Source: Clostridia bacterium (GTDB lineage Bacteria; Bacillota; Clostridia; Peptostreptococcales; Anaerovoracaceae). Taken from it: DNA of 15,784 bases. The translations under genes were made by a program, and so were the position numbers. Of this stretch, positions 6,389 through 13,147 are shown in pieces (positions within the stretch are counted from its first letter, which is position 1; the number at the start of each line of letters is the position of its first letter). Where the stretch lies: the NCBI GenBank assembly GCA_024682015.1, contig JAIKZT010000316.1:1-15784 (forward strand), read 5' to 3'. The notes under the pieces are model-generated. The model had not been told where the DNA came from. It did no database searches and saw nothing but the letters and a program-made list of their open reading frames with translations.

Positions 6389-7717
6389 CTATACGCCGAT
6401 AAACAGGCCGTCGCGGTACTTTGCCAAAACGCGCCGGCGGAGATCCAGTTTCTGCGCCAACAGCGATTCCGTCTCCCGCAGCAGCGAAAGAAGTTCCTGC
6501 CGGGCGTCCTCACCCATGGCATGGCAGCTGTAGGCTGCCTCCTGCTGCAGCAGGGCGCAGGCTTCGAAGCGCTTTGCGAAGTCCTCCGAAGCCAGAGCCT
6601 TCGTCTCCTCCGCCAATTCCGCATTGCTCTGATTGCCCGGAGAAAGCCCCAAGGCAGACAGACTGTCCACGATCTGATCCATCATGCCGCAGATGGCGGC
6701 GGAGCGGTCTTCCCCCAAAAAAACGGACGCTTTGGCCTGCCGCCCGGCCCTGGCCCGGTTCACGAAATAGAACGGCAGGAACGGCAGCAGAAGCAGTGCC
6801 GCGATCTCCAAGACGATCAGAAGAATCGGCTGGGCGCGGAATCTCTGCGGCAGCGAGATGCTCTCCCGCGGTTTTTCCTCCCGCGCGAAAGCCTGCGCGT
6901 CTTCTGCCGCATCTCCTTCCGTCTCAGAGTAGCGGCTCTCGTGATGGGTCTGGGGCGCCTCCAGGGAGACGGGCATGTCCTGCGGCGGCGCTTCCAGCCG
7001 GCTCAGCGCGTCCCGGGCTTTCTCGGAGCGCGCTTCCAGCGCCTCGTCGACGCCGGGGGAAAGGGCGGTGATCCCACCAAACGCCAGCAGCAGGACCGCC
7101 AAAACGAGCAAGGCATGGAACGGGTTCAGCCCTTCCCGGCCCTTCACTGCGAACATGGCGAGGGGCGCGCCCAGCAGGAACACCTGCAGCAGGCCCGAAG
7201 CCGGAACGATGCCGAAATACGCTTCAAAACACGCGAAGAACAGCGGCAGGAGGAGCAGCATGCGGCGGCCGGGCAGCTGCGCGGCTGCGGCGCACAGTGC
7301 GCCCCAGAAGGCAGCCAGCAGGATCCTGACCGCAGGCAGCAGCGATTCCGCCCGCGAAGAGAGCTCAAGCACTGCGTAAGTGTACCGGTTATGCGCTTCG
7401 CTCACGGAGAAGAGCTGTCGGCAGAGAGCCAGAAAACCTTCCCGCAGGGGCCCCGCGAACAAGAGCGCGCACAGCAGGGCAAGCGCCGCGCAAAAGCCGA
7501 GCGAGAACCGGTTCTTCCCCGCCAGAACCGGCAGAAGCGCCGCGCAAAAACCTGCCAGGCAGGCTGCGGGCAGCACATCCAGGCGCAGCAGGCTGTCCCA
7601 GCCCAAGAGCGTGCAGGTGAACAGAAAGACCGCGAAGACAGCGCAAAGGAGCCGCCCGCCGGCCGCGCCGGCAGCGCTTTCTTTCTCCTTTACCGCTGTG
7701 GATCTGCCTTCGTTCAT
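6389..7717 (-). CDS. TgpA-like multi-pass membrane protein without transglutaminase core
   Basis: A 442-residue integral membrane protein in the slot where MoxR-DUF58 operons normally encode a TgpA/DUF3488-type transglutaminase. The first half (about residues 22-222) has six to seven hydrophobic segments. A charged stretch of about 80 residues (about 223-300, with SRYSETEGDAAEDAQAF) should be outside the cell. One more membrane segment lies at about 303-322 (ILLIVLEIAALLLLPFLPFY), and the final 120 residues are a helical cytoplasmic tail like the DUF4129 region of TgpA proteins. In TgpA relatives the external part is a transglutaminase-like domain with a Cys-His-Asp triad; here it is too short and has no Cys or plausible triad. 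Start ATG has AAGGAAAG upstream; the stop is 11 nt before the lipoprotein gene. The product call depends largely on operon position and topology. Confidence 0.65.
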   Translation of the reverse strand: MNEGRSTAVKEKESAAGAAGGRLLCAVFAVFLFTCTLLGWDSLLRLDVLPAACLAGFCAALLPVLAGKNRFSLGFCAALALLCALLFAGPLREGFLALCRQLFSVSEAHNRYTYAVLELSSRAESLLPAVRILLAAFWGALCAAAAQLPGRRMLLLLPLFFACFEAYFGIVPASGLLQVFLLGAPLAMFAVKGREGLNPFHALLVLAVLLLAFGGITALSPGVDEALEARSEKARDALSRLEAPPQDMPVSLEAPQTHHESRYSETEGDAAEDAQAFAREEKPRESISLPQRFRAQPILLIVLEIAALLLLPFLPFYFVNRARAGRQAKASVFLGEDRSAAICGMMDQIVDSLSALGLSPGNQSNAELAEETKALASEDFAKRFEACALLQQEAAYSCHAMGEDARQELLSLLRETESLLAQKLDLRRRVLAKYRDGLFIGV

Positions 7718-7735
7718 GCTCTTTCCTTTCGATCT

Positions 7736-8845
7736 CTATAGTTCCAGCGCGTTCATGGCCTGCGGGTCGCGCGCATCCAGCGGCACCGCCGCATACCCGG
7801 TTCCCGCGGGCTTTTCCGCCGAGGGGCTGCACACGGTGAGCCTTCGCCCAAGCCCGGCTGCCTGCAGGGCGGAGGGAAACTGCCCGGCCACCAGCAACGC
7901 ATGAGCCGCCAAAGCCGCTTCCTGTGGCGTCCCCAGCGCGTTATCCAGGTCCAGGCGGCCGGAGAAAAACAGCGTCATCGCCTTTTCCTCGTCTCTGCCG
8001 GCCTGCACGGCAAACGTTACGGCCCGTCCGTCCTCCGGCTGCCAGAGAAGAACGTGCGGTTCTTCCGAAGCCGCAAGGCTTTGGGAAACGGAAAAGAAGA
8101 CCCTCGCCATGGCGTCCAGCGCCTCTTCATCCCCCGAAGCGCCCTGTCCGCTGAAGGCCAGCACCGTACGGTGAGACACGGGCAGGCCGAACTCCCGCAC
8201 CATCGCTTTGTCCGTCTTTTCGCTCAGTTTCCAATGGATCTGCCGGATCGGGTCTCCCGGCACATATTCCCTCACGCCGAAAAACTCGCCCGGGTCCTGT
8301 CCCGGCCTTTCGCGGGAATACGTCTCGCCCTCGCCGCTGTCCATCTCCTCCCGAAAGATGATCCGCGGCAGGAAGAGCTCGGGCAGGATCATGGCGCGCT
8401 GCGGCGCATCCCCCGGAACTTCCGCGAAAAAAAGCCCCAAAGCATCCTGCAGCTGCAGGGCGCTTCGGATCTCGTAGAGGCCGCAGGCATTCGCCGGCAG
8501 CTCCAGGGGCTCGCTTTTTCCGGGGCGCAGAGGGACGAGCCTTTCCGCCCTGGCGCGGGTAAAGAGGTTTTCCGATTCCAGCCGGCAGACAGCATGCACC
8601 AGGGGAGAAAGCCCCTTCGCCCCGGCCGTCAGCAGAATTTCCGGCCGCGACGCCTGCTCCACCGTCAGAGAAACGCCGGCGCGCTTCACGCCGCGCCGGA
8701 AAAACAGCCACGAAACAAGCGGCAGCGCGATCGTCGCGGTCAGAAGGGAGCGGGTCGCCTCGTTGTTTTCAAAGAAATACAGCGCGCAAAGACCCAGCAG
8801 CAGGATGCCCCAGGCGATGCGGCTGCGCAGGACCTCCCTACGCAT
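7736..8845 (-). CDS. DUF58 domain-containing membrane protein
   Basis: A 369-residue protein of the DUF58 family, which is encoded almost always beside a MoxR ATPase and has a VWA-like fold in distant relatives. Two closely spaced N-terminal membrane segments (about residues 10-26 and 34-50) are followed by a beta-rich region. The DUF58 signature is at about 185-240: PGEFFGVREYVPGDPIRQIH, followed by WKLSEKTDKAMVREFGLP, matching the family consensus R-Y-pGD-R-IhWk-sark--lvrefe. Its start codon lies inside the end of moxR (8-nt overlap), so translation is probably coupled. It likely works with the MoxR ATPase and the TgpA-like protein at the membrane; the process they serve is not established. 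Confidence 0.9.
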   Translation of the reverse strand: MRREVLRSRIAWGILLLGLCALYFFENNEATRSLLTATIALPLVSWLFFRRGVKRAGVSLTVEQASRPEILLTAGAKGLSPLVHAVCRLESENLFTRARAERLVPLRPGKSEPLELPANACGLYEIRSALQLQDALGLFFAEVPGDAPQRAMILPELFLPRIIFREEMDSGEGETYSRERPGQDPGEFFGVREYVPGDPIRQIHWKLSEKTDKAMVREFGLPVSHRTVLAFSGQGASGDEEALDAMARVFFSVSQSLAASEEPHVLLWQPEDGRAVTFAVQAGRDEEKAMTLFFSGRLDLDNALGTPQEAALAAHALLVAGQFPSALQAAGLGRRLTVCSPSAEKPAGTGYAAVPLDARDPQAMNALEL

Positions 8846-9776
8846 GGCGGTCGGGTACCCTCACCCGGGCCATCAGGCTGCGCACGATCTCCTGTTCCGA
8901 CAGGCCGGCCAGGCGGCTCTTCTGAGCCGGGATCACCCGGTGCGCGCACACGTCCAAGGCTACGTCCTGCACGTCCTGCGGCACGACGTAGTCCCGCCCG
9001 TCCATCCAGGCCCGCACCTTGGCCATGCGGTCCAGGCAGATGGCCGCCCGGGGGCTCAGCCCGATCTCCAGCGCCGGATCTTCCCGGGAAGCCATGGCGA
9101 TCCGGGCGATGTAATCCAGCACCGCGTCCGAGGCGAAGACCTGCATCGCCTCCTCCCGCAGGGCAAGGAAGCCTTCCCGGTCCATCACCTGCCGGACGGT
9201 CTTCATCGGGTCAACGCCCTGCCGCGCCTTCAGCAGCGCCATCTGAGCATCGTGGTCGGGATAGCCGATGGAGAGGCGCACCATGAAGCGATCCATCTGG
9301 GCGTAGGGGAGCATCTGCGTGCCGGCCGTCCCCACGTTGTTCTGCGTGGCGATGACGATGAAGGGGTCGGGCAGCGGATGCGTTTCGCCGTCCACCGTCA
9401 CCTGGCGTTCCTCCATGGCCTCCAGCAGCGCCGACTGCGTCTTGCTGGACGTCCGGTTGATCTCGTCGCCCAGCAGCAGGTTGGCGCCGGAAGCGACGCC
9501 GGGCCGGTACAGGAACGCGCCGCTCTCGCGGTCATACACGGTGAAGCCCACGATGTCCGAAGGAAGCACGTCCGGCGTGAACTGGATGCGGCGGCTCGCG
9601 AGCCCCAGGATCTTCCCCAGCGCGACGGCCAGGGTGGTCTTGCCCACGCCGGGCACGTCGTCCAGCAAAATGTGACCGTCCGCGAGCGACGCCGTCAGCA
9701 GGCGCCGCACGGCATCGGACTTTCCGGACAGGACTTTTTCAACTTCCGTCAAAACGGTTTGGATGACTGGCTGCAA
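8838..9776 (-). CDS. MoxR family AAA+ ATPase
   Basis: A cytoplasmic AAA+ ATPase of the MoxR group, chaperone-like proteins thought to remodel partner proteins with VWA or DUF58 domains. Visible motifs are Walker A DDVPGVGKTT (residues 39-48), Walker B LLLGDEINR, sensor-1 ATQNN (family usual is ATQNP), and LPYAQMDRFMVRLSIGYP, followed by the lid region with LSPRAAICLDRMAKVRAW. I choose a TTG start at 9776, which gives a 312-residue protein of normal family length with AAAAGGAG 8 nt upstream. A longer frame from an ATG at 9839 would run through a strong terminator hairpin and adds no conserved sequence. It is the first gene of the six-gene operon. Only about 21 nt separate the terminator stem from the start, which leaves no room for a separate promoter. 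Confidence 0.93.
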   Translation of the reverse strand: MQPVIQTVLTEVEKVLSGKSDAVRRLLTASLADGHILLDDVPGVGKTTLAVALGKILGLASRRIQFTPDVLPSDIVGFTVYDRESGAFLYRPGVASGANLLLGDEINRTSSKTQSALLEAMEERQVTVDGETHPLPDPFIVIATQNNVGTAGTQMLPYAQMDRFMVRLSIGYPDHDAQMALLKARQGVDPMKTVRQVMDREGFLALREEAMQVFASDAVLDYIARIAMASREDPALEIGLSPRAAICLDRMAKVRAWMDGRDYVVPQDVQDVALDVCAHRVIPAQKSRLAGLSEQEIVRSLMARVRVPDRHA

Positions 9777-9792
9777 AACGAATACTCCTTTT

Positions 9793-9835
9793 GAAAAAGC
9801 TGCGCTGCGCACAGAACTCTGAGCGCGGCGCAGCT
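9793..9835 (-). terminator. Strong intrinsic terminator after the SLH gene, before moxR
   Basis: On the minus strand AGCTGCGC (9828-9835) pairs perfectly with GCGCAGCT (9798-9805). After a C-A mismatch GCGC pairs with GCGC, and the loop can add CAGA/TCTG. Five T residues follow. The plus strand has no T run after the stem, so it acts on minus-strand transcripts, beginning 16 nt after the stop of the SLH gene. Confidence 0.85.
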
Positions 9836-9850
9836 GCAAACGTCAGATGG

Positions 9851-11230
9851 TTATTTGTAGGCGTTGTAGAGGAACGTCACGATCTGCGCTCTCGTGCAGA
9901 GGCGCTCCGGTCCGAACAGGCCTTCGCCCACGCCGCCGGTAACGCCCTTCGCGAGGGCCCAGGACGCGGCGTCCGCATAATATGCGCCTTCCGGAATGTC
10001 CGTGAAGGCGGCGCTTTCGGCCTTGGGCTTACCCAGGGCGGCCCACAGGAACGTCACGGCCTGCGCGCGGGTGATCTCCATGTCCGGGGAGAACTTGCCT
10101 TCGCCGGTGCCGGAGGTGATGCCCTGTTCGTCAGCCCACAGGACGGCCTTTTCGTAATAGGCGCCGGAGGGAACGTCGCTGAACGCTGCATCGCCCTTCT
10201 TGGGTTCAGGCTTGCCTGCGGCGACCCACAGGAACGTCATGGCCTGCGCGCGGGTGCAGGAAGCGCCCGGCGAGAACGTATCGGCGGAAGTGCCGCCGGT
10301 GATGCCCTTCTCCACGGCCCAGGCGACGGGCTGCGCATAGTAGCTGCCGCCCTCCACGTCCGCGAAAGCAGGCGCAAGAATGGTGAGCCGGCCCTGAGGC
10401 TTGGCATAGGATTCGCCGATGCGGTTTCCGAGCTCCTCGGAGATGTACATCCAGACCACGTCTCTGACCACGGCCGTCGTGATGGCGCAGCGGTTATCCG
10501 CGGAGGACGCTTCCTTGAGCACGTAAGCGGAGTCCATGCCGTTGAAATAGGCGTTGCTGGTGATGACGGCGTAGGTCGCATCCTTGTCGAACACCTTGCC
10601 GTTCACTTCCTGGATGGACACCTGGTTCACGGCAGTTGCCTTGAACCAGTTCTTTCCGTAGGCTTCACCCTTGGCGTACATCTTGTTGGCATCCACGGTG
10701 TACTTCATGCCGGATACCTGCAGCAGGGAAGCAGCGCTCGCAGCGGTCGCCTTGGTGTAGGGCTGGCCGTAGCTGGACGCTTCCAGCGCTTCGAGCAGTT
10801 TGTCTCCGGTGAGATAGACCACGGCGACCTTGTTGGGATACGGCAGGACCTTCGCCAGATCCTCCGCGCCGAACTTGCCGGTCTTCAGGTCGTCACGCAG
10901 GTTGCCGCCGTTCCAGATCGCCACGATGTGATCCGCATCAACGGCGATGGACGTGTTGCCCAAAGCGACGTCGTCCTCTTCAAAATAGTCGTTGATCTTG
11001 CCGGATGTGGCAAACCAGCGCAGAGCGTCTGCCCAGAAATCGCCCAGGTTCGTCTCGCCCTTTCTGGCTGCGTCATCCGCGCCCAGAAGATCGTACTCCG
11101 TATAGGCTTCCAGCGTATCGTCCAGTTCGATCTCGTTGCCGTGGGCGTCCACGAAGGTGGAAGCGAAGACGGCCGCGGGCATCCCTGCGAGGAGCAGCAA
11201 TGCCGCCAGCAGACTGATGATTCTCTTCAT
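9851..11230 (-). CDS. Secreted SLH protein with 5'-nucleotidase C-terminal-like domain
   Basis: A 459-residue exported protein. The signal peptide is residues 1 to about 23 (cleavage near VFA-ST). Residues about 45-280 match the 5'-nucleotidase C-terminal (substrate-binding) domain: ETNLGDFWADALRW, IAIWNGGNLRDDLKTGKF-type segment, DLAKVLPYPNKVAVVYLTGD and LLQVSGMKYTVD. Three SLH domains follow at about 287-344, 345-404 and 405-459, each with a TRAQ motif, which should bind the protein to secondary wall polymer. The metallophosphoesterase domain that normally precedes this nucleotide-binding domain in 5'-nucleotidases is missing, so hydrolysis is not expected from this protein alone. Start: ATG with a perfect AGGAGG 5 nt upstream. 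It has its own promoter and a structured leader, and ends in a strong terminator. Confidence 0.9.
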   Translation of the reverse strand: MKRIISLLAALLLLAGMPAAVFASTFVDAHGNEIELDDTLEAYTEYDLLGADDAARKGETNLGDFWADALRWFATSGKINDYFEEDDVALGNTSIAVDADHIVAIWNGGNLRDDLKTGKFGAEDLAKVLPYPNKVAVVYLTGDKLLEALEASSYGQPYTKATAASAASLLQVSGMKYTVDANKMYAKGEAYGKNWFKATAVNQVSIQEVNGKVFDKDATYAVITSNAYFNGMDSAYVLKEASSADNRCAITTAVVRDVVWMYISEELGNRIGESYAKPQGRLTILAPAFADVEGGSYYAQPVAWAVEKGITGGTSADTFSPGASCTRAQAMTFLWVAAGKPEPKKGDAAFSDVPSGAYYEKAVLWADEQGITSGTGEGKFSPDMEITRAQAVTFLWAALGKPKAESAAFTDIPEGAYYADAASWALAKGVTGGVGEGLFGPERLCTRAQIVTFLYNAYK

Positions 11231-11264
11231 AAAAACCTCCTGTCACAAGCCAGGCTGCGTGCTC

Positions 11265-11379
11265 AAAAAAGAAAAGCACCGGGCCCCGATCGTTTTCGGG
11301 GACTCGGAACCTTCTGGCACCGCCTTTTACATAAGAAAAACAACCGGCTTGTGCCAGATCTGACCGGCTTGTACCGGTT
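11265..11379 (-). promoter_or_regulatory. Structured 5' leader of the SLH gene with terminator/antiterminator-like pairings
   Basis: The predicted transcript starts near 11379. AACCGG (11374-11379) can pair with CCGGTT (11342-11347), followed by GTTTTT (first terminator). Alternatively TCTGGCAC (11351-11358) pairs perfectly with GTGCCAGA (11313-11320), plus an inner GCC/GGC, which would sequester part of the first hairpin. Further down CCGAG-CCCCGA / TCGGGG-CCCGG (about 11279-11307) forms a second hairpin followed by TTTTC and TTTTTT (11265-11275). ACAAGCCGGT occurs twice. I do not recognise a known riboswitch class. Confidence 0.55.
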
Positions 11380-11385
11380 CATTTT

Positions 11386-11415
11386 ATTATAGCACGATAC
11401 CGAGAAGCGCCGCAA
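11386..11415 (-). promoter_or_regulatory. Promoter of the SLH gene
   Basis: On the minus strand TTGCGG (11410-11415) is 18 nt from TATAAT (11386-11391). TGC before the -10 gives an extended -10. Transcription should begin near 11379, giving a leader of about 149 nt. Confidence 0.7.
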
Positions 11416-11429
11416 CAGGCAAAATGGGA

Positions 11430-11459
11430 TTGATTCCAAGGCTCAAAAGGCGGTATAAT
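11430..11459 (+). promoter_or_regulatory. Promoter of the NYN-rnhB genes
   Basis: TTGATT (11430-11435) is 18 nt from a perfect TATAAT (11454-11459). Transcription should begin near 11466, about 30 nt before the NYN start codon. It is back to back with the SLH gene promoter; their -35 elements are 14 bp apart, so the two could influence each other. Confidence 0.7.
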
Positions 11460-11495
11460 GGATTGGTTAAGCAATAAAGCGAAAGGGAATCATAT

Positions 11496-12470
11496 ATGGT
11501 AACGACAGATAAGAGGTTTGCGGTGCTCATCGACGCAGACAACATTTCGGACAGATACATCAAGACGATCCTCGATGAGATGGCCGGCGAAGGCGAAGTT
11601 ACGTACAAGCGCATCTACGGCGACTGGACGAAGCCCGCGCTGGCGCCCTGGAAAAAAGTTCTGCTCGAATACTCGGTCACCCCGATCCAGCAGTACAGCT
11701 ACACGACGGGCAAGAACGCCACGGATTCGGCCATGATCATCGACGCCATGGACATCCTCTATTCCGGCAACGTGGAGGGGTTCTGCCTCGTCACGAGCGA
11801 CAGCGACTTTACGCGTCTGGCGAGCCGCCTGAGGGAATCCGGCATGCTGGTCGTGGGCATGGGGGAAAAGAAGACGCCCAAGGCGTTCACGACCGCCTGC
11901 AACAAGTTCAAGTACCTCGACATCCTGGCCGGGGCTAAGGCGCCGTCCAAGAGCGAAAAGGCCAAGGCGGAGAGAGCCGAGAAGGCGGCCGCAGCCAAGG
12001 CGGAGAAGGAAAAGGCCGAAAAGGAAAAAGCGGCGAAGGCAGCCAAGGCGGAAAAGGCGGAAAAAGCGGCCAAGACGACGAAGATCAAGACGGTCAAAGT
12101 CCTGTCCAAGGTCAAGGAAGAGCCGCCCGTCAAGGAGGAACTGCCCAAGGACGAGCTGCCCCCCGCAGACATCCACGAGGAGATCCCCGAAGAGGAAGAG
12201 GCCATCACCCCGCTCGAATCCATCCGCAAGTCCCTCATCAACATCCTGCGCGAGGATTCCGACGAAGACGGCTGGGTCTCCACGTCCGACCTGGGCAACA
12301 AGCTGCTGAAGCGCTATTCCGACTTCGACGTGCGCAACTACGGCTACACGAAGCTCACCCCCTTCCTGAAGTCCCTGAAGGGCTTCGAGATGAAGTCGGT
12401 GCGCAACGAAAATTCCAGCGTCAAGCAGGTCTACCTGCGCGAAGAGCCGGAAGTGGATTACAGAGGATAG
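11496..12470 (+). CDS. NYN-domain (LabA/DUF88-like) putative RNase with C-terminal OST-HTH/LOTUS domain
   Basis: A 324-residue predicted RNA-processing protein. Residues about 7-145 form a NYN domain of the PIN-like nuclease fold. The acidic residues expected at the metal site are visible: Asp13 in VLIDADN, Asp77 in NATDSAMIIDAMD, and Asp102/Asp104 in LVTSDSDF. Residues about 148-235 are an Ala-Lys-Glu-rich, then Pro-Glu-rich, linker likely to be helical or extended. Residues about 238-318 resemble an OST-HTH (LOTUS) domain, with DGWVSTSDLGNKLLKRYSDF followed by NYGYTKLTPFLKSLKGFE; this fold binds RNA in several proteins. Start: ATG with AAAGGGA 7 nt upstream, about 30 nt from a strong promoter. 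The rnhB gene begins 7 nt after its stop, so both are probably one transcript. Nuclease activity and target are inferred. Confidence 0.9.
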   Translation: MVTTDKRFAVLIDADNISDRYIKTILDEMAGEGEVTYKRIYGDWTKPALAPWKKVLLEYSVTPIQQYSYTTGKNATDSAMIIDAMDILYSGNVEGFCLVTSDSDFTRLASRLRESGMLVVGMGEKKTPKAFTTACNKFKYLDILAGAKAPSKSEKAKAERAEKAAAAKAEKEKAEKEKAAKAAKAEKAEKAAKTTKIKTVKVLSKVKEEPPVKEELPKDELPPADIHEEIPEEEEAITPLESIRKSLINILREDSDEDGWVSTSDLGNKLLKRYSDFDVRNYGYTKLTPFLKSLKGFEMKSVRNENSSVKQVYLREEPEVDYRG

Positions 12471-12477
12471 CCCTCTC

Positions 12478-13119
12478 ATGACGAAAGCGGAACGAGAAGA
12501 AAAACTGAGAGAACGCCTGAACGCCATGCTCGCGCATGAGCGCGCCCTCTGGGGCTCGGGGCGTTCTTTTATTGCCGGCGTGGACGAAGTGGGCCGAGGC
12601 CCGCTCGCCGGTCCCGTCGTTGCGGCGGCCGTCGTACTGCCGCAGGATTTCGACGTTCTGGGCGTTGACGACTCCAAGAAGCTGTCGCCCGGAAAACGCG
12701 CGCAGCTGGCGGAAACAATCAAGGCGAAGGCCCTCGCCTGGTCTTTGGGCTGGGTGTGGCCGGACCGCATCGACGAGGTCAACATCCTGAACGCGACGAA
12801 GGAAGCCATGGCGCAGGCCGTCGCCGGACTTTCGGTGAAGCCCGACCACGCGCTCATCGACGGCAACTTCACCGTGCGCGGCATCGACCTTCCTCAGACG
12901 GCCATCATCAAGGGCGACGCGAATTCCACGTCCATCGCCGCAGCCTCCATCCTTGCGAAAGTCGCAAGGGACGCGTACATGGAAGAACAGGCAGCCGTTT
13001 ACCCCGGCTATGCCTTTGAAAGCAATAAGGGCTACGGCACGAAAGCGCACTACGAAGGGCTGCGCGCGCTCGGCCCCTGCCCCATTCACAGAAGATCTTT
13101 CCTATCGGGCCTTCTGTGA
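12478..13119 (+). CDS. rnhB: Ribonuclease HII
   Basis: RNase HII cleaves the RNA strand of RNA-DNA hybrids and starts removal of single ribonucleotides misincorporated into DNA. The 213-residue length is normal. The signature AGVDEVGRGPLAGPVVAAAV contains catalytic Asp36 and Glu37; Asp128 in ALIDGN and Asp147 in IIKGDANS complete the expected metal-binding set. The conserved SIAAASILAKVARD and the C-terminal NKGYGTKAHYEGLRALGPCP, followed by IHRRSF, are intact. The first 28 residues are a charged helix common in Gram-positive homologues. ATG at 12478 has AGAGGA about 10 nt upstream, inside the end of the NYN gene. Linkage with a NYN/LOTUS protein could be incidental or reflect a shared role in RNA turnover. 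Confidence 0.97.
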   Translation: MTKAEREEKLRERLNAMLAHERALWGSGRSFIAGVDEVGRGPLAGPVVAAAVVLPQDFDVLGVDDSKKLSPGKRAQLAETIKAKALAWSLGWVWPDRIDEVNILNATKEAMAQAVAGLSVKPDHALIDGNFTVRGIDLPQTAIIKGDANSTSIAAASILAKVARDAYMEEQAAVYPGYAFESNKGYGTKAHYEGLRALGPCPIHRRSFLSGLL

Positions 13120-13147
13120 AATTTCAACAGTTTAACAAGGTATGATC

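Noticed and set aside
6521..9286. Long plus-strand open frames (6521-7741 and 7901-9286)
   Set aside because: They lie opposite the TgpA-like, DUF58 and moxR genes, show low-complexity Arg/Gln/Pro-rich protein, and lack recognisable domains or ribosome binding sites.
9777..9839. Extended moxR start at ATG 9839
   Set aside because: The extra 21 codons would be read from the terminator hairpin and have no family similarity; TTG 9776 has a strong ribosome binding site at good spacing.
11940..12080. Lys/Ala/Glu codon repeats in the NYN gene as a possible DNA repeat array
   Set aside because: The repetition keeps the reading frame and encodes a low-complexity linker, so it needs no separate explanation.
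11490..12884. A 464-codon open frame on the minus strand
   Set aside because: It spans two well-supported plus-strand genes (NYN protein and rnhB), and its composition mirrors the Lys/Glu linker as Leu/Phe/Arg repeats.
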